Source: Chloroflexota bacterium
Lineage (GTDB): Bacteria; Chloroflexota; Anaerolineae; Promineifilales; Promineifilaceae
DNA: 5,015 nt
Reading direction: 5' to 3'
Assembly (NCBI GenBank): GCA_963169155.1
Contig: CAUJGI010000382.1
Location: 1 to 5,015, forward strand
Shown: positions 1 to 4,986 of the stretch, one piece after another
How the letters are laid out: each line of letters starts with the position of its first letter
Position numbering within the stretch: position 1 is the first letter of the stretch
Position numbers and translations under genes: made by a program
The notes under the pieces: generated by a model
Told to the model about the DNA's origin: nothing
The model's database searches: none
What the model saw: only the letters and a program-made list of their open reading frames with translations

Positions 1-737
1 CCCCAGATCAGCCCCGCGCCATCGGTGGTGAAGAAGCTGATGACGGGGATGAGCGCAGCGCAGAAGTACAGGGCGCAGCCCACCGAGCCGATGGCCACGT
101 AGGGCACCTCGCGCTTGGAGGGGTAGACGCTGGCAAACACCTGGCTGCTGGCGGCATCGACTACGGCCGTATACGCCCTTCCTTCAAATTGATACTTAAA
201 CACGTACAGCGGCAGGTGCACCAGCGAACTTTCTTTGATTTGCCCGACGGCGATTTTCTGGTTATCCGCCAACCACTTGCGCACTGTCTCCAGCGGCACC
301 GTCGGGGTGATGGCGTCGCCGTCCATCGTGTGGTCGTACGGTTCCAGATCGGAGGCGGGGATGCTCAGTTCGGTCAGCTCAAACACGGCAAGGGCAGCGG
401 CCGGTTCCAGCACCACTTTCTCCTGGCCGCTCAGGTTCACGCGCACCAGCCACATGGGGAAACGTTGGAAAGACGGCCGTTCCAACACTGCCTTCTTGTC
501 CAAATCCTTCACCGTGGCATTGCCTCCCATCCAGCGGCGCAGGGCGGCGGCAGCGGCCGTTTCATCCACCGTAGCCCGCACCGCATAATGCAGCACCGCG
601 CCGCTCTTGTCGACAAAGTTGGTCGCGCCGCAGAATTCACAGGTAACAAACTGGGACCCTTGCTCGATGGGGAGTACTGCCGTACATTGATGGCATAAAA
701 TTTGGGTGTCAGGGGAGGCTGTGGCAAATTCATCCAT
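1..737 (-). CDS. Zinc-ribbon membrane protein, N-terminal part (runs off left edge)
   Basis: The frame is open from ATG at 737-735 to the window edge, giving 245 codons with no stop, so the C-terminus is missing. An in-frame TGA at 755-753 fixes the ATG as the earliest usable start. Residues 15-36 hold a zinc-ribbon pattern, LCHQC then CEFCGA (Cys15, Cys18, Cys33, Cys36), which should bind one zinc ion. A soluble domain of roughly 170 residues follows, with no catalytic motif I recognise. Residues about 214-236 (VAIGSVGCALYFCAALIPVI and on) form a hydrophobic segment that looks membrane-spanning, so the N-terminal part probably lies in the cytoplasm. The gene is divergent from efp and has its own promoter at 746-775. 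There is no Shine-Dalgarno sequence, and the predicted transcript start nearly coincides with the ATG. Two ACGGCCGT octamers lie inside the gene. Function is unknown; 'zinc-ribbon membrane protein' is the most that can be supported. Confidence 0.8.
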   Translation of the reverse strand, partial: MDEFATASPDTQILCHQCTAVLPIEQGSQFVTCEFCGATNFVDKSGAVLHYAVRATVDETAAAAALRRWMGGNATVKDLDKKAVLERPSFQRFPMWLVRVNLSGQEKVVLEPAAALAVFELTELSIPASDLEPYDHTMDGDAITPTVPLETVRKWLADNQKIAVGQIKESSLVHLPLYVFKYQFEGRAYTAVVDAASSQVFASVYPSKREVPYVAIGSVGCALYFCAALIPVISFFTTDGAGLIW

Positions 738-745
738 ACCGCAGC

Positions 746-775
746 ATTGTACTCAAAAGGCCAAAAAAGTCGCAA
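746..775 (-). promoter_or_regulatory. Sigma-70-type promoter for the zinc-ribbon gene
   Basis: On the minus strand, TTGCGA (775-770) and TACAAT (751-746) are separated by 18 bp, close to the TTGACA/TATAAT consensus. Transcription would begin near 739-740, only two or three bases before the ATG at 737. That would make the message leaderless or nearly so, which fits the absence of a Shine-Dalgarno sequence. The call rests on consensus match and position only. Confidence 0.5.
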
Positions 776-799
776 GCCAATCGTCCCAAAATCTTTATG

Positions 800-861
800 G
801 TGGGCAAATTGCCCACTCCAGACTGTTTATGATAAACTTCGCAGTCGAGAAACCATTCTCG
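800..861. promoter_or_regulatory. Cluster of three short palindromes and possible efp promoter
   Basis: Three inverted repeats follow one another in the gap between divergent genes. They are GTGGGCAAATTGCCCAC (800-816, 8-bp arms), GTTTATGATAAAC (825-837, 6-bp arms) and CGAGAA-ACCA-TTCTCG (846-861, 6-bp arms). A plausible efp-directed promoter is embedded: TTGCCC (809-814), 18 bp, TAAACT (833-838), with TGA as a possible extended -10. The first palindrome would then overlap the -35 and the second the -10, an arrangement typical of repressor operators. No regulator gene is visible in the window, so operator function is inference. The efp leader would be about 140 nt. Confidence 0.4.
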
Positions 862-909
862 CACAATGACGACCTAACCTATTAAAAATAAAAAAGGTGC
901 TGGACAGAA

Positions 910-951
910 ACGAGCCACTCGCTACGAGCTACTCGCCACGAGCCACTCGCC
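910..951. repeat. Three tandem copies of a 14-bp repeat in the efp leader
   Basis: The units are ACGAGCCACTCGCT (910-923), ACGAGCTACTCGCC (924-937) and ACGAGCCACTCGCC (938-951), differing at one or two positions. Each unit contains the mini inverted repeat CGAG-N3-CTCG, so the array can form three small hairpins. It ends 21 bp before the efp Shine-Dalgarno sequence. It does not code for anything and resembles the short-period intergenic repeats of repeat-rich bacteria. A role in efp translation is possible but not shown. Confidence 0.8.
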
Positions 952-972
952 ATAAACCACCAGCCTGTTTTT

Positions 973-977
973 AGGAG
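973..977 (+). promoter_or_regulatory. Ribosome binding site of efp
   Basis: AGGAG lies 9 bases before the ATG at 987. A second ATG at 980, in another frame, is only 2 bases from the AGGAG and opens a short frame with no recognisable protein. The spacing therefore selects 987. Confidence 0.75.
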
Positions 978-986
978 CAATGAATC

Positions 987-1544
987 ATGATCGATGTCAA
1001 TCAGCTGCGCCGCGGAGTAAGCTTTACTCAGGACGGCAATCTTTACAAAGTAACGGAATACAGCCACAGCAAACCCGGCCGCGGCAAAGCCACCATTCGC
1101 GTCAGCGTGCGCGATTTGCGCTCTGGCTCCAACTTCCAGATCACCTTCTCCTCGGGCGATCGTGTGGAAGATATCCGACTAGAAAAACAAACATTTCAGT
1201 ACCTGTATGATGATGGAACCTTCTATGTGTTCATGAACACAGACTCCTACGAACAAAAACAGGTGAACCACCATGTTTTGGAAGAGGAAAAATATTTCCT
1301 CATCGACAACATGGAGCTGGAACTGCTGATGTATGAAGGTGAAGTGCTGGATTACGTGCTGCCCAAAACGATGGATTTTGAAGTGGTTGAAGCGGAAAAT
1401 GCTGTCGCTGGCGATACGGCTACTGGGGCCACCAAAGAAGTGTACACCAGCACCGGTTTGAAGGTGAAAACGCCGCTGTTTGTCAACATCGGCGACCGGA
1501 TTCGGGTGAATACGGAAACCCGCGAATACATCACCCGCGTGTAA
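987..1544 (+). CDS. efp: Elongation factor P
   Basis: This 185-residue protein has the usual EF-P length. EF-P is a cytoplasmic tRNA-mimic that binds between the ribosomal P and E sites and relieves stalling at consecutive prolines. The three-domain layout is visible: a KOW-like N-terminal domain (about 1-62), a first OB domain (about 65-125, including FQYLYDDGTFYVFMNTDSYEQ) and a C-terminal OB domain (about 130-185). The latter carries the family stretch STGLKVKTPLFVNIGDRIRV and ends in REYITRV. The functional loop near residue 30 reads SKPGRGKATIRV. Its tip residue, equivalent to Lys34 of E. coli EF-P, is Arg32 here, so the EpmA lysylation route cannot act on it in the usual way. The gene has a good Shine-Dalgarno sequence and is followed after 23 bases by an intrinsic terminator, so it looks monocistronic. 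No EF-P modification gene is in the window. The identification is secure. Confidence 0.97.
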   Translation: MIDVNQLRRGVSFTQDGNLYKVTEYSHSKPGRGKATIRVSVRDLRSGSNFQITFSSGDRVEDIRLEKQTFQYLYDDGTFYVFMNTDSYEQKQVNHHVLEEEKYFLIDNMELELLMYEGEVLDYVLPKTMDFEVVEAENAVAGDTATGATKEVYTSTGLKVKTPLFVNIGDRIRVNTETREYITRV

Positions 1545-1567
1545 AACATTACCGCCACCCCCATCAG

Positions 1568-1610
1568 AAAGCGCCTTGAGCCAAATTGACTCAAGGCGCT
1601 TTTTGTTTTT
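1568..1610 (+). terminator. Rho-independent terminator of efp
   Basis: A perfect 13-bp stem, AAAGCGCCTTGAG (1568-1580) with CTCAAGGCGCTTT (1590-1602), encloses a 9-nt loop. It runs into a T-rich tail, TTTTTGTTTTT (1600-1610). Placement 23 bases after the efp stop and the tail on this strand assign it to efp. Confidence 0.93.
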
Positions 1611-1624
1611 CTATCCCGGCCATA

Positions 1625-1654
1625 TTGCAATTCCCCCGGCGGTTATGCTATAGT
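1625..1654 (+). promoter_or_regulatory. Promoter of the LysM gene
   Basis: TTGCAA (1625-1630) and TATAGT (1649-1654) are 18 bp apart, and TGC directly before the -10 gives an extended -10 element. It lies just after the efp terminator, so the LysM gene appears to be transcribed independently. The predicted start near 1661 gives an untranslated leader of about 88 nt that contains one ACGGCCGT octamer (1701-1708). It also argues against the in-frame GTG at 1653, which lies inside the -10. Confidence 0.6.
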
Positions 1655-1735
1655 GCCCACAGGGTTTTATGTTAATTTGCGGCAGGCGGCGAAGAGGGTA
1701 ACGGCCGTTTCCCGCTCTGCCCCACAGCTTCTTCC

Positions 1736-1741
1736 AGGAGG
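1736..1741 (+). promoter_or_regulatory. Ribosome binding site of the LysM gene
   Basis: AGGAGG is a full Shine-Dalgarno match 7 bases before the ATG at 1749. Together with the signal peptide that begins there, it decides the start. Confidence 0.88.
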
Positions 1742-1748
1742 TTCCTCT

Positions 1749-2207
1749 ATGAAAAAAATGGGTTCTTCAAGGTCTCGCAGGCTGACGCTTTTTCTGCTGC
1801 TGCTGTTGCTCCTGCTCGGAATAACCGCCTCGACCACCCTGGCAGCCCCGGCCGAAAGCAACGGCACCTACCACACCGTGCGCTACGGCGAGACGCTGTC
1901 GCTGATTGCCGTTACCTACGGCGTGACTATTCACGATCTGCTGGTGGCCAACCCCCACATCGTGAACCCCAACCTGATTTACTACGGCACGGTGATTTTC
2001 ATTCCTTACCGCTACACGCCAGCCCCCCAACCACCACCGCCGCCACCGCCGCAGCGCTACTGCCGCTATTACCACACCGTGCGCTATGGCGATAACCTGA
2101 TCAATTTGGGCGTCTGGTATGGCCTCAGCCCCTACACCATTGCCGAAGCCAACGGCATCTACAACCTCAACTTCATCTACGCCGGGCAAACGCTCTGCAT
2201 TCCGTAA
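1749..2207 (+). CDS. Secreted protein with two LysM domains
   Basis: This 152-residue protein starts at ATG 1749. LysM modules bind N-acetylglucosamine-containing glycans such as peptidoglycan, so the product probably sits in or on the cell wall. Residues 1-11 are basic (KKMGSSRSRR). Residues 12-32 are a strongly hydrophobic, leucine-rich core ending in a likely signal peptidase I site (STTLA-APA). LysM 1 spans about 41-86 (YHTVRYGETL to VIFIP), a proline-rich linker spans 87-107 with a run of seven prolines, and LysM 2 spans about 108-152 (YHTVRYGDNL to TLCIP). The protein ends right after the second module. No hydrolase or other catalytic domain is present, so it is a binding or anchoring protein rather than an autolysin by itself. 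The only two cysteines are Cys105, in the linker, and Cys150, at the end of LysM 2; they could form a disulfide after export. The partner and biological role are unknown. Confidence 0.88.
   Translation: MKKMGSSRSRRLTLFLLLLLLLLGITASTTLAAPAESNGTYHTVRYGETLSLIAVTYGVTIHDLLVANPHIVNPNLIYYGTVIFIPYRYTPAPQPPPPPPPQRYCRYYHTVRYGDNLINLGVWYGLSPYTIAEANGIYNLNFIYAGQTLCIP
1869..2092 (+). repeat. Direct DNA repeat marking the start of each LysM module
   Basis: A 23-bp stretch at 1869-1891 recurs at 2070-2092 with a single difference (ACGGCGA versus ATGGCGA at the end). The copies share 17 identical bases beginning TACCACACCGTG and are 201 bp (67 codons) apart. Both encode YHTVRYG plus an acidic residue. The rest of the modules has diverged, so this is either a conserved remnant of an internal duplication or a result of gene conversion. 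Confidence 0.8.
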
Positions 2208-2219
2208 ATCAGTTTAAGC

Positions 2220-2252
2220 AGATTGGGCCAATCTTGAAGATTGGCCCAATCT
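2220..2252. terminator. Strong hairpin between convergent genes, likely bidirectional terminator
   Basis: AGATTGGGCCAATCT (2220-2234) and AGATTGGCCCAATCT (2238-2252) are perfect 15-bp complements around a 3-nt loop. The hairpin starts 13 bases after the LysM stop and 13 bases after the leuS stop on the other strand, so it is centred in the convergent gap. Neither side has a clear T-run, so it is not a classical intrinsic terminator. It could end transcription with Rho, block read-through or protect both 3' ends from nucleases. Confidence 0.7.
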
Positions 2253-2264
2253 AACTCAACCAGT

Positions 2265-4802
2265 TTACACCACGATATTGACCAGCTTTTGTGGCACCAC
2301 GATGATTTTGCGGATGGGTTGGCCGTTGATGTGGGCCTGGACGTTGGCAGAGGTAACGGCCGTTTCCTTTACCACATCCATCGCCGCATCCGCCGCCACC
2401 ACCATTCGGTCGCGCACCTTGCCGTTCACCTGCACCACTATCGTGATCGACTCATCCTGCGTCAGCGCCTCGTCGTAGCCGGGCCACGGCTGCACGTGCA
2501 CCGATTCGCCGTGCCCCAGCACCGCCTGCCACACCTCCTCGGCCACAAACGGGGCAAAAGGGGCCAGCAGCCGGACCATCGTGCCGATAGTGTCGCGCCA
2601 GGCGTCCAGACCAATCGCTTCGTCGCGCCCATCGTACAGAAAATTCAGGTACTCCATCAGGCCCGCAACAGCCGTGTTAAAGCGAAAATCCTCCATCTCC
2701 TGCGTGATCCGCTTCACAATCTTGTGCCGCGCCCGCGAAAAACCAGCCTCCGCCTCCACTTCTCCGCGTCTCTGCGCCTCAGCGTTAACTTTCTCCCTCG
2801 CCAGCGACCAGAACCGCTCCAAAAACCGGGTCATGCCGCGAATCCCGCTGTCGTCCCAGGTCACGTCGGCATCAAATGGCCCCAGGAACACCACGGTCAG
2901 CCGCAGCGCGTCGGTGCCGTGCTGGGCGATCACCTCATCGGGCGTCACCACGTTGCCGCGTGACTTGGACATGCGACGGCCGTCCACCGACGACGACAGC
3001 ACGCCCTGGTTGCGCAGTTCGGTGAACGGTTCGGCAAAGTTGATCAGCCCGGCATCGGCCATCACCTTGGTCCAAAAGCGAGCGTACAGCAGGTGCAGCA
3101 CGGCATGTTCCGCACCGCCGACGTAGGTGTCTACGGGCAGCCAGCGCTGCACGGCCGATGGATCAAACGGCCCATCGTCGTACTGCGGGTTGGCAAAGCG
3201 CAGGAAGTACCACGAAGAGCAGGCAAAACCGTCCATCGTGTCGGTTTCGCGCTGGGCCGGGCCGCCACACTGCGGGCAGGGAGTGTTCACCCAATCATCA
3301 ATGTGAGCTAGCGGGGAACGGCCGTCGCCCGCCGGGGCAAAATTGTCGGTGTCGGGCAGCCGCACGGGCAGCTCAGTCTCGGGTACGGGCACCGGGCCGC
3401 AGTCCGGGCAGTGCACGATGGGGATCGGCGCGCCCCAGTAGCGCTGCCGGGAGATCAGCCAGTCGCGCAGCTTGTAGGTAACCTGCGGCGCGCCTTTGCC
3501 CTGGGCTTGCAGAACGGCCGTGATCGCCACCATCGCCTCTTGTGACGTTTGCCCGGTGAACTGGGCCGAATTGATCAGACGGCCGTAGCCCGCAAAACAG
3601 CCATCCACCTCAGCTCCATCCTCCGGCACGCCGTTCGTCGGCACAATCACCGGCACGATGGGCAGATCGTACGCCCGGGCAAAGGCGTAGTCGCGGCTGT
3701 CGTGGGCCGGGACGCCCATCACCGCGCCGCTGCCGTAGCTGGGCAGCACGTAATCAGCCACCCAGATGGGCACCGGCTGCCCCGTCAGCGGATGCGTGGC
3801 GTGCGCCCCGGTGAAGACGCCCGTCTGTACTTTTTCGGTGGCGGTACGGTCGATTTCGCTTTTGCGTTTGGCCTGTTCGGTGTAGTGGGTAACGGCCGTA
3901 CGCTGCTCCTCCACCACAATCTGCCCTACCAGCGGATGCTCCGGCGCGATGGCCATAAACGTCACGCCAAACAGCGTATCCACCCGCGTCGTAAAGGTTC
4001 TGATTACCGGAAAATCAGCCACAGATTTCACAGATTCCACAGATTTTTTCCTTTTAATCTGCGAAATCTGTGTCATCTGTGGATTCTTTATTTCAAAAAT
4101 CACCTCAGCGCCGGTAGAACGGCCGATCCAATTGCGCTGCATCGTCTTGATCTTTTCTGGCCAGTTCACCGTCTCCAGGTCAGCCAGCAGCCGGTCAGCG
4201 TACGCCGTGATTTTGAAGTACCACTGCGCCAGTTCCTTCTTGGTCACCTCGCTGTCGCAGCGCCAGCAGCGCCCCTGCTCCACCTGCTCATTGGCCAGGA
4301 TGGTCTGGCAGGTGGGGCACCACCTTTGGCTGCCCAGCGCACGGTAGGCCTGCCCGCGCCGGAACAGCAGCAGAAAAAACCACTGCGTCCAGCGGTAATA
4401 ATCGGGGAAGGTGGAGTTGATTTCGCGCGACCAGTCGTACGAGCATTCCATCTCTTGCATTTGCCGCCGGTAGGTATCAGCAAACAGCCGAGTGCTTTCG
4501 CGGGGATGAATGTGGTGCTGGATGGCGTAATTTTCGGCGGGCAGGCCAAAGGCATCCCAGCCCATCGGGTGCAGCACGTTGTACCCTTGCATCCGTTTGT
4601 AGCGGCTGACAATGCAGGTAGGCACGTAATTCCGGGCGTGCCCCACCGACAGCCCCGCCCCAGAGGGGTACGGGAAGAAGTCCAGAATGTAGACATCGGG
4701 CTTGTGCGGGTCGCTGCCCGTCTGGTACAGATTTTGCGCTTGCCAGATGGGCCGCCACTTTTTCTCGACGGCCTGGGGATTGTATTTAGCTTGTTTTGTC
4801 AT
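2265..4802 (-). CDS. leuS: Leucyl-tRNA synthetase
   Basis: This complete 845-residue class I synthetase charges tRNA-Leu with leucine in the cytoplasm and proofreads mischarged tRNA. It begins at ATG 4802 behind AAGAGGA and ends with TAA at 2265. The HIGH motif appears as SVGH (52-55) in YPSGAGLSVGHARNY, and KMSKS as RMSKS (610-614) in DGRRMSKSRGN. Cys162, 165, 179 and 182 form a four-cysteine zinc site; a second set is Cys465, 468, 509 and 512. The CP1 editing domain (about 225-420) carries the threonine-rich motif TTRVDTLFG (271-279; usually TTRPDT) and VPAHDSRD (365-371), with the aspartates that hold the misacylated amino acid. The anticodon-binding domain follows (about 650-780), and the C-terminal domain closes the protein (ITIVVQVNGKVRD to IIVVPQKLVNIVV). 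Two repeat-derived stretches are translated: residues about 241-262 at the start of CP1 and 672-682 in a linker. Six exact ACGGCCGT octamers lie within the gene. No frameshift or stop interrupts it, so it should be functional. Confidence 0.98.
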   Translation of the reverse strand: MTKQAKYNPQAVEKKWRPIWQAQNLYQTGSDPHKPDVYILDFFPYPSGAGLSVGHARNYVPTCIVSRYKRMQGYNVLHPMGWDAFGLPAENYAIQHHIHPRESTRLFADTYRRQMQEMECSYDWSREINSTFPDYYRWTQWFFLLLFRRGQAYRALGSQRWCPTCQTILANEQVEQGRCWRCDSEVTKKELAQWYFKITAYADRLLADLETVNWPEKIKTMQRNWIGRSTGAEVIFEIKNPQMTQISQIKRKKSVESVKSVADFPVIRTFTTRVDTLFGVTFMAIAPEHPLVGQIVVEEQRTAVTHYTEQAKRKSEIDRTATEKVQTGVFTGAHATHPLTGQPVPIWVADYVLPSYGSGAVMGVPAHDSRDYAFARAYDLPIVPVIVPTNGVPEDGAEVDGCFAGYGRLINSAQFTGQTSQEAMVAITAVLQAQGKGAPQVTYKLRDWLISRQRYWGAPIPIVHCPDCGPVPVPETELPVRLPDTDNFAPAGDGRSPLAHIDDWVNTPCPQCGGPAQRETDTMDGFACSSWYFLRFANPQYDDGPFDPSAVQRWLPVDTYVGGAEHAVLHLLYARFWTKVMADAGLINFAEPFTELRNQGVLSSSVDGRRMSKSRGNVVTPDEVIAQHGTDALRLTVVFLGPFDADVTWDDSGIRGMTRFLERFWSLAREKVNAEAQRRGEVEAEAGFSRARHKIVKRITQEMEDFRFNTAVAGLMEYLNFLYDGRDEAIGLDAWRDTIGTMVRLLAPFAPFVAEEVWQAVLGHGESVHVQPWPGYDEALTQDESITIVVQVNGKVRDRMVVAADAAMDVVKETAVTSANVQAHINGQPIRKIIVVPQKLVNIVV
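2759..2788. repeat. Repeat-like stretch translated within leuS (NAEAQRRGE)
   Basis: The plus strand here reads TCTCCGCGTCTCTGCGCCTC followed by AGCGTTAA, built from near-copies of the word TCTSYGCGYCTC. In leuS it encodes residues 672-682, VNAEAQRRGEV, in a charged linker between the catalytic core and the anticodon-binding domain. I recognise this type of sequence as a dispersed repeat that is common between genes in several environmental bacterial groups. Only one copy is in the window, so its repetitive nature is recalled, not seen here. Confidence 0.5.
4019..4082. repeat. 64-bp imperfect palindrome inserted in frame in leuS
   Basis: The arms at 4019-4045 and 4056-4082 are complementary at 23 of 27 positions around the loop TTTTCCTTTT. 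Each arm is built from three copies of a CACAGATT-like word spaced about 9 bp apart. The element encodes LeuRS residues 241-261, beginning PQMTQISQIK and ending SVESVKSV, in the CP1 editing domain. E. coli LeuRS, as I remember it, passes from the equivalent of IFEI to TTRPDT with about 22 fewer residues, matching the size of this element. It therefore looks like a mobile palindromic repeat that landed in a gene without breaking it. Confidence 0.75.
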
Positions 4803-4806
4803 TTTG

Positions 4807-4813
4807 TCCTCTT
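4807..4813 (-). promoter_or_regulatory. Ribosome binding site of leuS
   Basis: AAGAGGA reads on the minus strand just before CAAA and the ATG at 4802. Its core GAGG match to the anti-Shine-Dalgarno sequence and short spacing support the chosen start, which also gives the standard LeuRS N-terminus (KYNPQAVEKKW). Confidence 0.75.
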
Positions 4814-4827
4814 ACTGCCTGTAACTG

Positions 4828-4883
4828 GGTAATTTGGTAATTGGCTGCCAAAGTGGCAAATTTCTCAATTACTCAATTACCAA
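4828..4883. repeat. AT-rich inverted repeat in the leuS leader
   Basis: TTGGTAATTG (4834-4843) and CAATTACCAA (4874-4883) are perfect 10-bp complements. Each side is itself an 8-bp tandem duplication: GGTAATTT-GGTAATTG (4828-4843) and CTCAATTA twice (4864-4879). Between the arms, TGCCA-AAG-TGGCA (4846-4858) forms a small nested hairpin. On the minus strand the whole structure lies in the leuS leader, ending 25 bases before the ATG. It could be a folded leader RNA or a dispersed repeat; no riboswitch class is recognisable. Confidence 0.65.
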
Positions 4884-4920
4884 CTCTCTATTCGTTCACT
4901 CCCTGAGTCACCCTGAACCT

Positions 4921-4986
4921 GCCCGGCAGCAGCAGGATGCTCAGGCGCATCCTGCTAAACGGCGCACGCCGCCGCTGCTGCCGGGC
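4921..4986. repeat. GC-rich three-way-junction palindrome upstream of leuS
   Basis: Outer arms GCCCGGCAGC (4921-4930) and GCTGCCGGGC (4977-4986) are perfect complements. Inside, AGCAGGATGC (4931-4940) pairs with GCATCCTGCT (4947-4956), and CGGC-GCAC-GCCG (4960-4971) forms a third hairpin. The result is a 66-nt Y-shaped fold on either strand. It lies 119 bp upstream of leuS. No T-run follows on either side, so it is not a simple intrinsic terminator. It may be a REP-like element, the end of a gene beyond the window, or part of the leuS leader. The rest of 4803-5015 shows no gene and no convincing promoter. Confidence 0.7.

Larger units (their letters stand above)
163..3899. repeat. Highly iterated octamer palindrome ACGGCCGT (nine exact sites)
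   Basis: Exact copies start at 163, 473, 1701, 2356, 2976, 3318, 3514, 3579 and 3892. One-mismatch copies start at 553, 3151 and 4119. Chance expectation for a given 8-mer in 5 kb at even base use is below 0.1. Sites fall in the zinc-ribbon gene (2), the LysM leader (1) and leuS (6), but not in efp. The coordinates given span the first to the last exact site; the sites themselves are dispersed. Confidence 0.85.

Noticed and set aside
189..698. 169-codon plus-strand open frame opposite the zinc-ribbon gene
   Set aside because: The minus-strand frame has a CxxC zinc ribbon, a membrane segment and a promoter. The plus frame has no domain and no ribosome binding site.
509..775. 88-codon minus-strand frame starting at 775
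   Set aside because: It shares the strand with the zinc-ribbon gene but is in another frame, and its start lies on the -35 of the predicted promoter.
1653..1748. Earlier GTG start for the LysM protein, adding 32 residues
   Set aside because: The GTG overlaps the predicted -10 and has no Shine-Dalgarno sequence. ATG 1749 has a full AGGAGG and begins directly with a signal peptide.
1767..2189. 140-codon minus-strand frame over the LysM gene
   Set aside because: It is antisense to a protein with a signal peptide and two LysM domains, and is Val/Ala/Gln-rich without motifs.
2241..2963. 240-codon plus-strand open frame over the 3' part of leuS
   Set aside because: It is antisense to a certain gene, starts inside the convergent hairpin and has the His/Arg-rich composition of a shadow frame.
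3549..4832. 427-codon open frame on the plus strand, antisense to leuS
   Set aside because: It lies almost entirely over the leuS coding strand, shows no recognisable domain and reads as His/Arg/Pro-rich shadow translation of a GC-rich gene.
4894..4918. GTTCA/TGAAC inverted repeat with central TGAGTCA
   Set aside because: Only 5-bp arms around a 15-base interval; too weak to call separately from the stronger structures beside it.
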